A stretch of 64,000 nucleotides of DNA, from assembly GCA_036320915.1 (NCBI GenBank), contig JAXBDG010000001.1, positions 1,550,001-1,614,000 on the forward strand, in the 5' to 3' direction. This stretch comes from Linnemannia elongata (taxonomy: Eukaryota > Mortierellomycota > Mortierellomycetes > Mortierellales > Mortierellaceae). Positions 1 through 10,456 of the stretch are shown one piece after another. The translations under genes were made by a program, and so were the position numbers. Under the pieces are notes generated by a model that saw nothing but the letters and a program-made list of their open reading frames with translations, did no database searches and had not been told where the DNA came from. How positions within the stretch are numbered: the first letter of the stretch is position 1; each line of letters starts with the position of its first letter.

Positions 1-304
1 AGATCGTGATTGGATTATTGGGTTGGTCAAATCGTGTTGGTGTTGGCGTTGGTTGGTGAAAAGTAGTTCGATGGGCTGCTGGAGGATGACGATGCCATCC
101 TGGGTAGTTATATAGTTGCGGATCTGGGTATGGCAGGTGAACAGTCCGCCAGAATGTTGATGTGGTTGTGGCAAGTCGTTCAATTTCGTGGTAAGCGGCG
201 CATAGATTTAGGAGGTCGATTGTTGGAAGGAAACTGCAGACGTCGAGCACTGTCTCTGAGGGAATTGAGTCCCAAAGCGAGGGTATCCTCAATGAACGGG
301 TCAT
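1..304 (-). CDS. F-box-like protein, N-terminal part (runs off left edge)
   Basis: An open frame begins at ATG 302-304 on the minus strand and stays open to base 1 (about 101 codons), so the gene continues beyond the window. The start reads MTRSLRIPSLWDSIPSETVL. Residues about 12-58 have the layout of an F-box: a leading Ile-Pro, then SETVLDVCSFL, DLLNLCAAYHEIERLA, and a Trp-containing FWRTVHLP. F-box proteins recruit substrates to SCF ubiquitin ligases by binding Skp1. The rest is proline- and threonine-rich, and the substrate-binding part lies outside. The assignment rests on this one motif seen by eye. The frame is easy to miss because it is cut by the window edge. It lies upstream of no obvious partner and is on the same strand as ATP16. 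Confidence 0.5.
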   Translation of the reverse strand, partial: MTRSLRIPSLWDSIPSETVLDVCSFLPTIDLLNLCAAYHEIERLATTTSTFWRTVHLPYPDPQLYNYPGWHRHPPAAHRTTFHQPTPTPTRFDQPNNPITI

Positions 305-646
305 GCAAAATGGAATGGAAAGGGTCCGATGGATAAGGATGAGAGGAAATAAGGTGCAATTGTAAACAGAAAAAAAGTTGTAGAAAGAAAAAGAAAATCT
401 TCAACGGCCAGTTCGCGTTGAGGGAGGGTTGTTCCGACTTGTCTTGAAAAAATTCTGGGCGAAACAAAAAAAGTATTTTTATCCAACACTGGACAGAGGA
501 ATATGAAATGAAGGTAGACAGCGCAAATATGAATGATATGGATATGGATATGGATATGTATTTTGAAAAGCCGAACGTCGTCTATTGTGATACTTTTCTC
601 GTCTTCCTGTGTTTTTATCTACGGTCATGTAATGCGAAGCTACCAT
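305..646. other. Intergenic stretch, F-box gene to ATP16
   Basis: No convincing coding sequence is seen. It must hold the 3' untranslated region of ATP16 and the promoter of the F-box-like gene. It is A-rich on the plus strand around 360-480 and contains a short GATATG hexamer repeat at 535-558. Confidence 0.5.
535..558. repeat. (GATATG)4 microsatellite
   Basis: Four perfect copies of the hexamer GATATG stand head to tail in the intergenic region downstream of ATP16. Confidence 0.9.
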
Positions 647-2185
647 TTACTTGGCAAGGACGGCAGCCTGGAGGGACTCGAGAACCTCGACCTCAACCTT
701 GGCAGCGAGCTTCTCCTCCTCGGTGGCAGCAGCGTTGGAAAGACGCTGGGCCTCAGCGAGGTTGGCGCGGATGGTCTAGAGTACGTCAAAACAGTATTCA
801 GCGAGTGAATGAAACCACGTTTGTCAGATAGCAGCCCTTTATCAACATCACAATGTACGATTACAATGGTTACAGACAAAAAAAGTACCTCGGCGCTGAA
901 ATCCTCGACGGGGAAAGCCTCAACGGCGTTGATGTTGAGGGTGGAGTCAGGGTTCATGGTGGCGAAACCTCCAGAGACTATGTAGACGATGATAAATAAG
1001 AAGAATATCCGTAATGAGTACATGCATCGATTTGATTTTCTACGCCTCTGCAATGTTATCAGGGGTAAAATGAGGGTGGGTGGATTGGTGGCGTCTGTGA
1101 TAGCCCTTGGGAAAAAATACAACAAAGCGTTTCGTCCTGATGTACAAACAGCTCAATGGTTCCATCGCTTGCACCGAAAGCATTTGTAGATCCCGATCGG
1201 TCAAATTCGTTATGGATAGTTCCTATGTTCCATCTCGTTGGCCATATCCTCCATCTCGTTAGTCCTGACGAATCTCCTTGATTGCATCCAGTATGGGGTA
1301 ATTACCGAAGAACTTCTTAGTGGCAGCACCCTCAATAACCTCAACAACTCCGGGGCGGAGCTGCTCAATGGAGGGAACGTGGCTGGCAAGGATACCCATA
1401 TCACCGGACACGGCAGCAATGTTGACCTGGGCGACGGAAACATCCTTGTAGATGGTCTATAAACGCGTCGAGATAGGGATATATTAATAACCGCCACAAC
1501 TACAAGCAAAAAGATATGATCATAGGTGTCTCCAGGTGCAAAGTACAACAATGATCTGTACCTGGTGGGGGACAGCGAAGGTCAAACGGAGACCAGCGGC
1601 AGCAGCCTCAGTGGCATAGCTGCGAACTATCAAGTCGAGAGGATGTATGGTATTGTAAGTAAAGTCGACTCGTGGGACTTTTTACGCGGGTGGTGTGGGT
1701 ACAAGAGTAACGTGTTGGAGGTTATATCAAAAGTGCTGGTAGAATGTCGAGATGAGATGGCTGAAGAAATGGCGGTGATCGATCGCATGAACGAGATTAT
1801 GAAATAGCTGATGATGTGATCGCTAATAAGAGGTCCAGAAGGTGTGATGGTAAACTGAGCGATCCAGGTCCTGAGGTTGAGTTGGAGATGAACGTTAAGA
1901 GGGTGAAAGGTGGAGGTAGCTTCAGCTGTAAGAGTGGGAAAGAATCCCTGATGACCAAGAGAAGAGGCATAGGAGGCGGCGAAAAGAGATTGCCGGTTCG
2001 AGTCCAGGTTGAACAAGTATGTGGGTATAGATGTATATGTGTTGGTCGAATCGTTGTGTTGAATATCAAAGCTGAAGGGTGAGTGTTGTTGGTTGTCAAA
2101 GCTGGTCGACGGAGGGAGTAAAGGTGATCATCGTACCCATGCGGACGGGGCGGACGGCGCGGGCAGAGCGAGCAAGGAAGTTCAT
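647..2185 (-). CDS. ATP16: Mitochondrial F1F0-ATP synthase subunit delta
   Basis: Delta subunit of the F1 central stalk in the mitochondrial matrix. With gamma and epsilon it couples the c-ring to the catalytic head. Five exons (minus strand): 2137-2185, 1562-1626, 1306-1456, 889-977, 647-775; all join in frame to about 160 residues, the usual fungal size. The start MNFLARSARAVRPVRM is an Arg/Ser-rich amphipathic mitochondrial presequence, which supports this ATG. The N-terminal beta-sandwich carries family signatures: LTFAVPHQ, QVNIAAVSGDMGILASHVP, RPGVVEVIEG, KKFFVSGGFA. The C-terminal helical hairpin ends with VEVLESLQAAVLAK. It shares a 333-bp upstream region with the divergent DAHP synthase gene. 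The first intron is long (510 nt) for this window. Identification is secure. Confidence 0.93.
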
Positions 2186-2518
2186 GTTGGATGGATGGGG
2201 GTTGAGTGGAGAAGAGGTGAGGGGAGTGAAGAGGAGAGGGAACGATGCTACTGGAGTATATACCCAATACCCATAAACCGCTACAGTTGCCGTGTCGCTG
2301 GGCAATTGCCCTGCCTGCCCCTTCCGGTTCAAAACACCAAGCCACCCGAACTTATTTCCAGTCATGCACTAATTACTGCTCGGATTTAGCGAATTATAAC
2401 CGTTCGATCTGATCAAAAAGGCTGACGGGAAGGGAAGAGAAAGCCCGTGCTCTCTCTCGTCCCTTGTTCTTCCACTCTCCTTATCTTTTCACCTCCTAGT
2501 TCCTCCTCCATTCCCAGA
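2186..2518. promoter_or_regulatory. Shared divergent promoter region, ATP16 / DAHP synthase
   Basis: The 333 bp between the two start codons must hold both promoters and both 5' leaders. No TATA box is evident. A pyrimidine-rich leader precedes the DAHP synthase start (about 2430-2515). The role is inferred from position only. Confidence 0.5.
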
Positions 2519-4834
2519 ATGACATCCCGCTCCATTTCACCTGTCCAGCCCACCATCGTCGCCGCCAAGGACTGGACTCCTACATCGTGGCAGTCAAAGC
2601 CCATCAAGCAGGATGTTGACTACCCTGATCAGGCTCACCTAAGCAAGGTTCTCGAGAAAATTGGCCGTCTTCCTCCCATGGTTGCGCCAGGCGAGGTAAA
2701 AAAAAAAAAAAAAAATGAATACCTTTTTCTTCTAATCTATCTTGCGAGGTCCCTTTTGGATTCATGTCGTTCCGTTCGCTTTCAGCTGCAGTGTTCTAAC
2801 CAGCAATTGTATGCACATTATGATCCCTCTTTACCATTCCTTCCTGTCTCCTTCCCCACCTCTTGCTTCTCCTCTTCCCCTCATTTTTTCCCATGCAAAA
2901 TTATGTACCTTCTCCACGTGCACCTGTTCTGTGGTCCGATTCAGATTCACCGCCTTCGTCAGCAATTGGCTGATGTTGCCCATGGCAAGGCATTTTTGCT
3001 GCAGGGAGGTGATTGTGCCGAACTTTTCGATTACTGTGCACAGGTAAGATATCTTCACTCTTTTGTTGCCTTTCAGTCTATTGCGGCGTGAAATGGAGTC
3101 CGAGCTGGGATGCAATTTTTTGTGCCTGTTGTCTTCTATGACTCCTTTTCGGTCACCGTAATAATTGCTGCTTTGCTCGTTGCTTATCGATTCCATCGAA
3201 GATCCGTTTCTCCTGGCATTGAACGCATTTGAGCGCAGTGAGAGCATCAAAGAAGCGGAGAGCAGCGCTCTGCGCATCAAAAAATGATAAAAGTACTAAC
3301 TCGGAAGCACCGATCTTTCGCTATTCGGAATTAACAGGGACCCATTGAGGCAAAGCTGAAGGTGTTGCTGCAAATGTCGCTTGTTCTGGTCTGGGGTGCA
3401 CGTATGCCCGTTGTCCGTATTGCGCGTATGGCCGGTCAATATGCTAAGCCCCGCTCAAAGCCCACAGAGATGCATGAGGGCAAGGAGATCCTCAGCTACC
3501 GTGGTGACAACGTCAACGGATATGACCCTGCTGATCGTACCCCTGACCCAGAGCGCCTCCTTGGGTAAGTTTTCGTTCCTTTTGTGATACCAAGTCGTAC
3601 CAAGGTGACTCAGAGTAAAGACCTAACTGTATTTTCTTTTGTTATTAGTGCTTACTTCCACTCTGCTGCTACGCTGAACTATGTCCGAGCCATTCTTGCC
3701 GGTGAGTATTGTTATCAATTGATCAACAGACGACTCACAATCAGAACGATCTGGTTTGACCAAAAACGCGTCATTTTCATTACCGGAGATTCAATACTGA
3801 TCGTTGTCTTGTTGTACTTGTTTGGTTATCGTCTTAATTAGAGGGTTTCGCTGATCTGCACCATCCCTCCAACTGGAACCTTCACCACGTCAAATCCTCA
3901 ACACTGCGCCAGGAGTACCAGGGGATAGTCGACAGACTCACCGACGCACTGGACTTTATGAAGACCATCGGTGCCGATCCGAACGCAGGAGGAGCACACT
4001 CCGAGTCCGTCTCCAGCACCCTCAACACTGTCGACATCTTTGCATCCCACGAGGGTCTCTTGCTCGAGTACGAGCAGGCCTTGACTCGTCTCATGACCGA
4101 CCCCGCAAACTCGGCACAGCAAAAGTACTACAACGTCGGAACTCACTTTATCTGGATCGGCGACAGGACAAGACAGCTCGACGGCGCACACGTCGAGTAC
4201 TTCAGAGGAATCGAGAACCCCATCGGAGTCAAGTGTGGGCCCAGCATGAAGCCCGAGGAGCTGATCGACCTTTTGAACATCTTGGATGCCGACAAGCGCC
4301 CCGGAAAGATCACCCTCATTACTCGTTACGGTGTCGATCAGGTTGACAAGTACCTTCCTGGGCACATCAAGGCTGTGCAGGAGTCTGGACATACCGTTGT
4401 CTGGGCCTGTGACCCAATGCACGGAAAGTAAGTTTCACATTCATTTTGTTTATATGCGCTGACCTGTCATCGCACCCCGTATGTGCTTCTTGCCTAATTG
4501 ATATCTGACATTATTGTTTTTATGTAGCACCAAGCAATCCGTATCAGGAGTGAAGACAAGGCACTTGGTCGATATCACAAAGGAATTATCACAAGCTATC
4601 CGCATTCACAAGCAGATGGGCTCGCACCTTGGTGGTGTCCACTTTGAGCTGACAGGAGACCGTGTCACAGAGTGCGTTGGTGGATCAATGGAGCTGTTGG
4701 ACGCAGAGTTGTTGGACAGATATGAGACCCACTGCGATCCTCGCCTTAATTACGAGCAGGCCTTGGATATGGCCTTCCTGATTGCCAAATACCAAGAGAA
4801 GCAGCGCGGCTTCAGCGGGATGATGTCCCTTTAG
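2519..4834 (+). CDS. Class-II 3-deoxy-7-phosphoheptulonate (DAHP) synthase
   Basis: Catalyses the first shikimate-pathway step, condensing phosphoenolpyruvate with erythrose 4-phosphate. Six exons join in frame: 2519-2695, 2945-3043, 3338-3564, 3649-3701, 3842-4427, 4528-4834, giving about 482 residues, typical for the plant-like class II. Visible signatures: WTPTSWQSKPIKQDVDYPD at the N-terminus, LLQGGDCAE, MSLVLVWGARMPVVRIARMAGQ with the arginines that bind PEP, YRGDNVNGYDP, THFIWIGDRTRQLDGAHVEY, GVKCGPSM, WACDPMHGNT, and GSHLGGVHFELTGDRVTEC. The last includes metal/substrate residues near the C-terminus. An in-frame upstream ATG at 2447 would add 24 residues; 2519 is preferred because it gives the usual class-II start, but a short targeting extension cannot be excluded. 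AATAAA at 4848 is a likely polyadenylation signal. Confidence 0.95.
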
Positions 4835-5369
4835 ATTCTGGATTACTAATAAAATTATGTTAGACGCCGCACTTTTTGCTGTTCTTCCTGTTCATTCTCA
4901 AACTCCATCCCTTTCCTTCTACCCAACGCCCTGCGTCTTGGTGATGACAGTTAGACAGCCTGATTGACATGGGGAAGGGGTTACGCCCATCTTCAATACG
5001 CGTTTTATCGATTACACCAATTCTTATTTAGAGTTAAGCGTCTAACCCTAGCACTTGGCAAGGCGAAGAAAGGTGTGATTAAAGAATGAATTATTGGGCA
5101 TTTGTTTGCTATCTGTCTCTCGCTTCCTTTGTAACGGGTAAAAGACGTAAACGGCTCTTGTCATCATTGCTTCAGTCGAAGTGAATGATATTACAGTACG
5201 TACAAGAAGACCTGTCGATTTTCGTCCAGCAGCCGTTTTTCCTGTCGAGGGAATTGTCGACTTGTGACTTTCCTTCGCCTTCCCTCTCAAAAAGAGTGCC
5301 AACCTTCCAATTTCCATCTCAACGTTCCATTTTTTCATTTCCCTCTATACTTGTTCTACATCTCCAAAT
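4835..5369. other. Intergenic, DAHP synthase to first arrestin gene
   Basis: Apart from the AATAAA near its start, no gene or clear regulatory element is seen. The 3' half is pyrimidine-rich and probably forms the promoter and leader of the arrestin-like gene at 5370. Confidence 0.5.
4848..4853 (+). terminator. AATAAA polyadenylation signal of the DAHP synthase gene
   Basis: Canonical AATAAA 14 nt after the stop codon. Confidence 0.5.
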
Positions 5370-6676
5370 ATGCTTGCGAAACTCACTCAAGACAAGAAAA
5401 AATCGCTGCAAGTCGTCATCTTGACCCCCTTCCGCGGGCCAGGCAACCTGCCAGCCATCTACGGCACTCCCGAGGAACCACCCAAGATTCGCGGATACGT
5501 TGAACTCATCACTACAGAGGACATCAAGGCCGGAGACCTAGACCTCTACTTCAGGGCCAAGAGCTATGCTCGCTGGGCCAGTAAGTTCTAAACCTCCTGT
5601 TTCTACTACCATTATTTTTTTTGTGCAACTTTGGTGTGGCGAAGCCCGAAGCCCCAAAAAAAAAAAAAGGTCAAACAGACCCTTACATGTTTAAACTTTT
5701 CTCACTTTCGATAGGACATTACGGAGAGTCAACGGTAGTCTACAAATCGAAAGAAGTCCTCCAGAAGAACTTCCATCAGATCCCCATCAAACATGAACAT
5801 CCAGGAGTGATCTCGCCAGGGACGATTAGGTTCGACTTTGAAGAGGTCCTCAACAAGCACACACCCTCATCTATCCACGGTCAGCGAAATTGGCTCAACT
5901 ATCGGTTCGCAGCCACGCTGCACAGAGGATTTCTTCAGCGAAACATGACCTTCAAGCAGGACGTCTGGGTCTTCAACACCTGTATACCATCGCCTCAATC
6001 CGGCTACCTGCCCACACCCCACGTCTTTGCCGGAGTCTGGGAGTCCCACCTACCGTTCACTTGCTCCATCCCCAACGAGAATATCCAGCTTGGCAAAGCC
6101 GTACCCCTGACTATCCAGTTCAGACCCTTCGTCCCCTCGAGCGGTCTCGTTGGTCAGGAATTGGTCGTTGTTGATGCGATCGTCAAGATGAAGCAGTATA
6201 CCCGGCTCTGGCACAAGTGGAACGTCAAGAATGAAAAAAAAGTGGTCGTCGAGATGCCGGTCAATCAAGGCTGGGCAACAGGCAAGGACGGGATGCAAAG
6301 GACCATTATGGTCAACGTTCCGTTTGCGCCTCGGTTGTCGTGCACAACTATTACAGAGCCGGTGAGAAAGACCCACTGCCTCAAGTTGATTATGCGTCTC
6401 AAGACAGCGTCGATGTCGGACAGACATGCCAAGGAGCTTCGTATCGAAAGTAAGTATCTCTACCGTACCATGATGTTCTTTATTGTCAAGGACACAGACG
6501 AAACAAGGAAAAGAGAGCTAAAGAATTGTTCACCTTTTTTCTGTGACATAATTGTAATAGTGCCTGTTCACATAACAGGACCACGACCCCCTACGGTCTA
6601 TCCTATTGCCGAGGAGGAGGAGGAGCAGCTGCCGACATATTCATCTGTCTGGGAAGGAGGAAATGATGGTGATTAA
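5370..6676 (+). CDS. Arrestin-like (ART family) protein, copy 1
   Basis: Three exons: 5370-5580, 5715-6449, 6561-6676; about 353 residues. The N-terminal half matches the arrestin N fold seen in fungal arrestin-related trafficking adaptors: IRGYVELITTEDIKAGDLDL, a FRAKSYARW strand, SPGTIRFDFEEVL, SSIHGQRNWLNYRFAATLHR, and a later IVKMKQYTRLWHK strand. ART proteins bridge membrane cargo to Rsp5-type HECT ubiquitin ligases for endocytosis. The C-terminus is acidic and ends with LPTYSS, a PY-like motif lacking the first proline of a full PPxY. The protein is a tandem paralogue of the next gene: the large middle exon is 735 nt in both and flanked by introns in the same phases. Cargo is unknown. 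Confidence 0.8.
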
Positions 6677-7155
6677 AACGTCGATATCGAAAAAGGGGTT
6701 AGTTGGTTAGTCTACTGTAGGATTGATGCCATTGGAGCAGTAAAATTTTATTCCGACACGCCGCTTTTTTTTTCTCCCTCCACTCATATGCAACCTGTGG
6801 CGGTGCTCATGTGCTCCTATTAGAAAGAAAGAAAAAGAGAAAATATGATGGAAGGGAAAAGGGAAGACAGAAGCAGAGAAAAAGGGTAAGAAGAAGAAGG
6901 ATCATGTTCCATTCTTATTTGTACATTAGGGTTCGACTTTCTTTCCTTTTACTTGCCACTGCATTTCTCGGTCACAAAGTAGAAAAGGCCAACTTACCGA
7001 GGATGTATAAAAGGGTCTACTTTCCCACCATTTCCTCCTTTCTTTTGTTATCCCTTATCTTCACTCTCAACAACAATAACACAGCTCATCACAACTCAAA
7101 CCCAATCAAGTTTAAAAATACTCAATATCAAGCAACAAAGCGACAAAGCAACAAT
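6677..7155. other. Intergenic with promoter of arrestin copy 2
   Basis: No coding sequence. It holds the 3' region of arrestin copy 1 and a TATA element at 7006, followed by a CT/CAA-rich leader up to the ATG at 7156. Confidence 0.6.
7006..7013 (+). promoter_or_regulatory. TATA box of arrestin copy 2
   Basis: TATAAAAG lies 150 bp upstream of the start codon in an otherwise non-coding stretch, a spacing that leaves about 120 nt of leader. Confidence 0.6.
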
Positions 7156-8635
7156 ATGGCCATCCTCGACTTCAGCAAAGACTCGGGCAAGTCCATCGCC
7201 ATTCACTTTCATACCAAAGAGCTCGGCCCTGAGGGACAGCCCCTGTACTACCACACTCCAGAGAACCCAGCTGGTAAGACCCTTCGACATTTCATGGCAA
7301 TCGCCAATTGCCTCTGCCGTTCTACAATGGCTAACAGGATATCTTCATCATTACGTGTTTGCCAATAATAGTCATCAAGGGACACGTTGAGTTCCGTACC
7401 GTCAAGGAGACCAAGGGAGGCGACATTGATTTTACGTTTGAGGCGCGAGCACAAGCTAAGTGGACAGGTAACGCCAGCTCTTCGTACTTGAAAACTCTGA
7501 TGTTCTCAAGCCATCAAGTAATCGATACTAACTCTATCTTTTGATGCTACCTTGCACATCTTTCGACACCCATTCCAAAAACAAAACAAAACAGAGCAAC
7601 ACGGAAAGGCGACCATATCGTTCAACAACCTCAAGCGACTTCAGGAACAGTCCTGGGAAATCAAGCTGAATCACACCAATCCAAAGACAATTGCTCCAGG
7701 AGTCACCCGCTTCGATTTTGAAGTCCAGCTCGATCCAGGTCTTCCTTCGTCTATTGAGGGCACTCGCGGCTGGTTTCATTACCGTTTCAAAGCTCATATC
7801 AAGCGCAGTTTCCCTCATCGCGATATGGCGGCAAAGGAGTTGGTCTGGGTCTACAGCTCCAGTCTCCGCGCTAACGAAAGACACGAGCCCAAGATCTACA
7901 AAAGTCTCTGGAACGATGTCTTGCCTGTTACTTGCACGCTTCCATCGGATATTTTCTACCAGGGTCAGATTGTGCCCTTGACCGTCCAATTTGAGCCCTT
8001 CTTAGATAATAGCATCCATCGTGGTCAGGAGTTGATTGTTGTCAGCGCGTTCATCAAGATGAAGCAGTACACCAAACTGACGGACCCCAAAATGTTGGGC
8101 AAGGAGAGAAACGACAAGAAAACAGTGTTTTCCTTGCCTGTCACTGAAGACTGGCCCCAGACTAACCAAGGATTCACCAAGACCATCATGGTCGAGCTCC
8201 CTGGTGCCAAGCAGCTGGCAGCCGCTATTGAGAGTGGACCTGTTACCAAGAGACACACCTTAAAACTAATCATGATGGTGCGCACCAACATGAATACAGA
8301 GAAGGAAGCCAAAGAGCTTCGCGTCGAGAGTAAGTACCATGTTGGTTGTAGTTTTCGTATCCACAACGCGCGTATTGGCTACAAGTACACTTATGGGTTT
8401 CTAACATCTTCTTACTCTATTTTCCCAATTAATAGTGGATGTCAAGATCACGGCCCCGCGACCTGAGCACATCAAGGACATGGCTCCTGCCCACGCTGCT
8501 CCCCCCCCTTACCAGTCGATTGACACGGATGATGACGACGACGACGCGATACCCCCAGAGTTCAGCCGCTCCAGCTCTGGCAACCCGGGCTATGGTGACC
8601 ACCCGACCGATGTCAAGCATCCCCAAGGCCACTAA
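7156..8635 (+). CDS. Arrestin-like (ART family) protein, copy 2, with PPPY motif
   Basis: Four exons: 7156-7273, 7372-7467, 7595-8329, 8436-8635; about 382 residues. Same fold and order as copy 1: IKGHVEFRTVKETKGGDIDF, SWEIKLNHTNPKTIAPG, TRFDFEVQL, SSIEGTRGWFHYRFKAHIKR, and FIKMKQYTKLTDPKM. The C-terminal tail holds APPPYQS, a full PPxY ligand for WW domains of Rsp5/Nedd4-like ubiquitin ligases, followed by an aspartate run. The adaptor function (cargo ubiquitination and endocytosis) is inferred from the family. Compared with copy 1, the first coding segment is split by an extra intron (7274-7371): 118+96 nt here against 211 nt there. A TATA box lies 150 bp upstream. Confidence 0.82.
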
Positions 8636-9316
8636 GACACACTTGAGAAGTGAATTACTACGACTCGATAGATACCCCAACTGTGATAATTAGAATTGAA
8701 TACACTGGCCGCTTTATTGTATCGATAAAGTTTGTGGAGATATGATACAAGTCGATGATGTTTGAAATGTCCCAGATCTGACACATGTCCAATGCGTACC
8801 CTCTGTTTTGATGTTTGAAATGTTTGACATGTTTGAGGAGTCTGAAATAACTGAAAAAATAAAAATGAAATCGTTACACGCGCGTAGCGCGCAAAAAAAA
8901 AAAAAAAGCTGCTTACACGCAATTGGCGAATGCAACACGGTGTCAAGTGAACCTACTACCTACATGCTACATGCTTGCACACCCCAATCCAACACTCAAT
9001 ACAAAGTGCGTCACCGACTAAGCGAAACCTCTAAGTTGTGTTACTCACACTTTTTTTTCAATCCTATGAATACCTACAGCTACCAAGCTATGATCCAGAC
9101 ACTTTGCTTGTCATGTCATATGCCTCAAGCATCCATTCACGTTCGCGCTTCTTTTTACTTTTCGCACTGTGCGCGCGTGTCAAGAATGCCATATCCGTTT
9201 GGCTTTCTATGACTATCAAGTACATCTGTTTGCTATAAGTACATCTTGTCATAAAGTAGAAAGTGCAATAATTCGTTCGCAGATGAATAAATATGCTTAA
9301 AAATAATTCCAGTCCT
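8636..9316. other. Intergenic with small inverted-repeat element
   Basis: No gene is seen. An imperfect inverted repeat brackets 8876-9180 (separate entry). The rest is AT-rich. Confidence 0.5.
8876..9180. mobile_element. Possible MITE-like element with short inverted ends
   Basis: ACACGCGCG at 8876-8884 recurs inverted at 9172-9180. Inside, both ends continue with a second GCGC/GTGCG block and an A-rich run, so the similarity extends imperfectly for about 20 nt or more. The 305-bp span has no coding capacity. I see no clear target-site duplication. The GC-rich ends stand out from AT-rich surroundings. It could also be a chance palindrome, or an end of the adjacent larger element. Confidence 0.3.
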
Positions 9317-10456
9317 TTATTGATTACTTTTTCTCTCTTCTTCACGTTCCTTTGCTGTCTTTCCACAAAAAGTTCTAGCCTGGGCAAAGGAGAAGATGTT
9401 TTTGTTGGAGTTAAACTTGACCAAAGTGTCCATCTCCTCAAACGCATGAGAGAGCGCTTGCTCCGCAGAAATGGAACCACCCTTCTCCTGTTCCACCTTG
9501 TCCTTCAGAATGTCCACCTCCGTACTAATTATTCTGATGTCGTTCATATGCTTTTCCGTTGCGTCCGACTGTCGTTGTTTTTGCTTGAGTCTATGCTTGC
9601 CTCCGTCTCCGGGTCCTAATCTTGTCGCCAACTCGCTTTTGTATCGCTGATACTCTTCGAAAATGCTCCTAGTCGAGCTATGGTGGGTTGTCCAAGTAAA
9701 CCAGGTTTCCCGAGGTGGAGCGCTTGGACGTTGAACTGAGGCGCTGATTCCTGCCTCTGTCAATGGACCTGACCCTGATGCGGACTCTGGTTGATGTGAC
9801 TCCAACACCGGCATGCCTTGGGGTCGCGTACTTAGTAAACGCTCCAATTCTGAAGAAGGCCTCGTCGGCAATACTATAGACGAATCCTGAGAACTAGAAC
9901 CTGAGTGAGACGGCTGGATGGCGACCAATGCGCGATTTTGGGCGAGCTTGGACTGTTTTTGTTTTGGCATGGGAGACTGATGTCCAGGAAAAGGGCCAAG
10001 GTGAGGAAGAAAACCGGGGGCGGGGGTGGAAATGCCAGTGTAACCAAGGTAGCCAGGGCCAGGAATACCAGATTGGCGTGAGTAGCTGAGGTTTCCTGGA
10101 TTGCCCGGAGCAACGGGGCCTTGAAGGCGTAGCTGCCGCGCCATAGCGTCGATTGCTTGTTGCATGGACTCGATGGTTTCTCTTTGGATGCGGAGTTGCT
10201 GTTCCTGGGCTAGAAATGACTTGACAAGGGCATCAAGGATGTTGTTCGCCCGTAGGCTTTGGTTGGACTGATGGGCAAGCTTGTCATTCACCGCAGTCAG
10301 GGACTTTCTTAGGACGTGCATGTCGTTCGACTGGTTCGAGCTTGACACCTCCAAAGCGCGCAACATATTGTCCGGAATGTTCTTAGGTAACACGACTTTT
10401 TTCATCAGCACCGTCACAACAACTTCCTCCTGAAACGACAGAAAGACCTTGCTCAT
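9317..10456 (-). CDS. Coiled-coil, low-complexity protein next to the TnpB/Fanzor-like gene (possible GCR1-like domain)
   Basis: Single exon, about 379 residues from the ATG at 10456; the frame continues open to about 10522, and an in-frame Met at 10406 is an alternative start. Order: an N-terminal VVLPKNIPDNMLRAL segment, a helical region with heptad-like spacing (about residues 40-115, Gln/Leu-rich), a Pro/Gly/Ser-rich linker, then RETWFTWTTHHSSTRSIFEE and a basic region. The Trp/Thr motif followed by an F-EEY-R-K helix vaguely recalls the GCR1_C DNA-binding domain of Crypton-related proteins; that is a weak, by-eye match. A C-terminal acidic/basic coiled coil follows. I do not recognise a recombinase. 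It is divergent from the gene at 11500, so both may belong to one element. Confidence 0.5.
   Translation of the reverse strand: MSKVFLSFQEEVVVTVLMKKVVLPKNIPDNMLRALEVSSSNQSNDMHVLRKSLTAVNDKLAHQSNQSLRANNILDALVKSFLAQEQQLRIQRETIESMQQAIDAMARQLRLQGPVAPGNPGNLSYSRQSGIPGPGYLGYTGISTPAPGFLPHLGPFPGHQSPMPKQKQSKLAQNRALVAIQPSHSGSSSQDSSIVLPTRPSSELERLLSTRPQGMPVLESHQPESASGSGPLTEAGISASVQRPSAPPRETWFTWTTHHSSTRSIFEEYQRYKSELATRLGPGDGGKHRLKQKQRQSDATEKHMNDIRIISTEVDILKDKVEQEKGGSISAEQALSHAFEEMDTLVKFNSNKNIFSFAQARTFCGKTAKEREEERKSNQ

Noticed and set aside
1985..2010. Perfect tRNA B-box-like GGTTCGAGTCC on the plus strand in ATP16 intron 1
   Set aside because: The flanking bases do not pair as a T-stem, and no A box or acceptor stem is found at the right distance.
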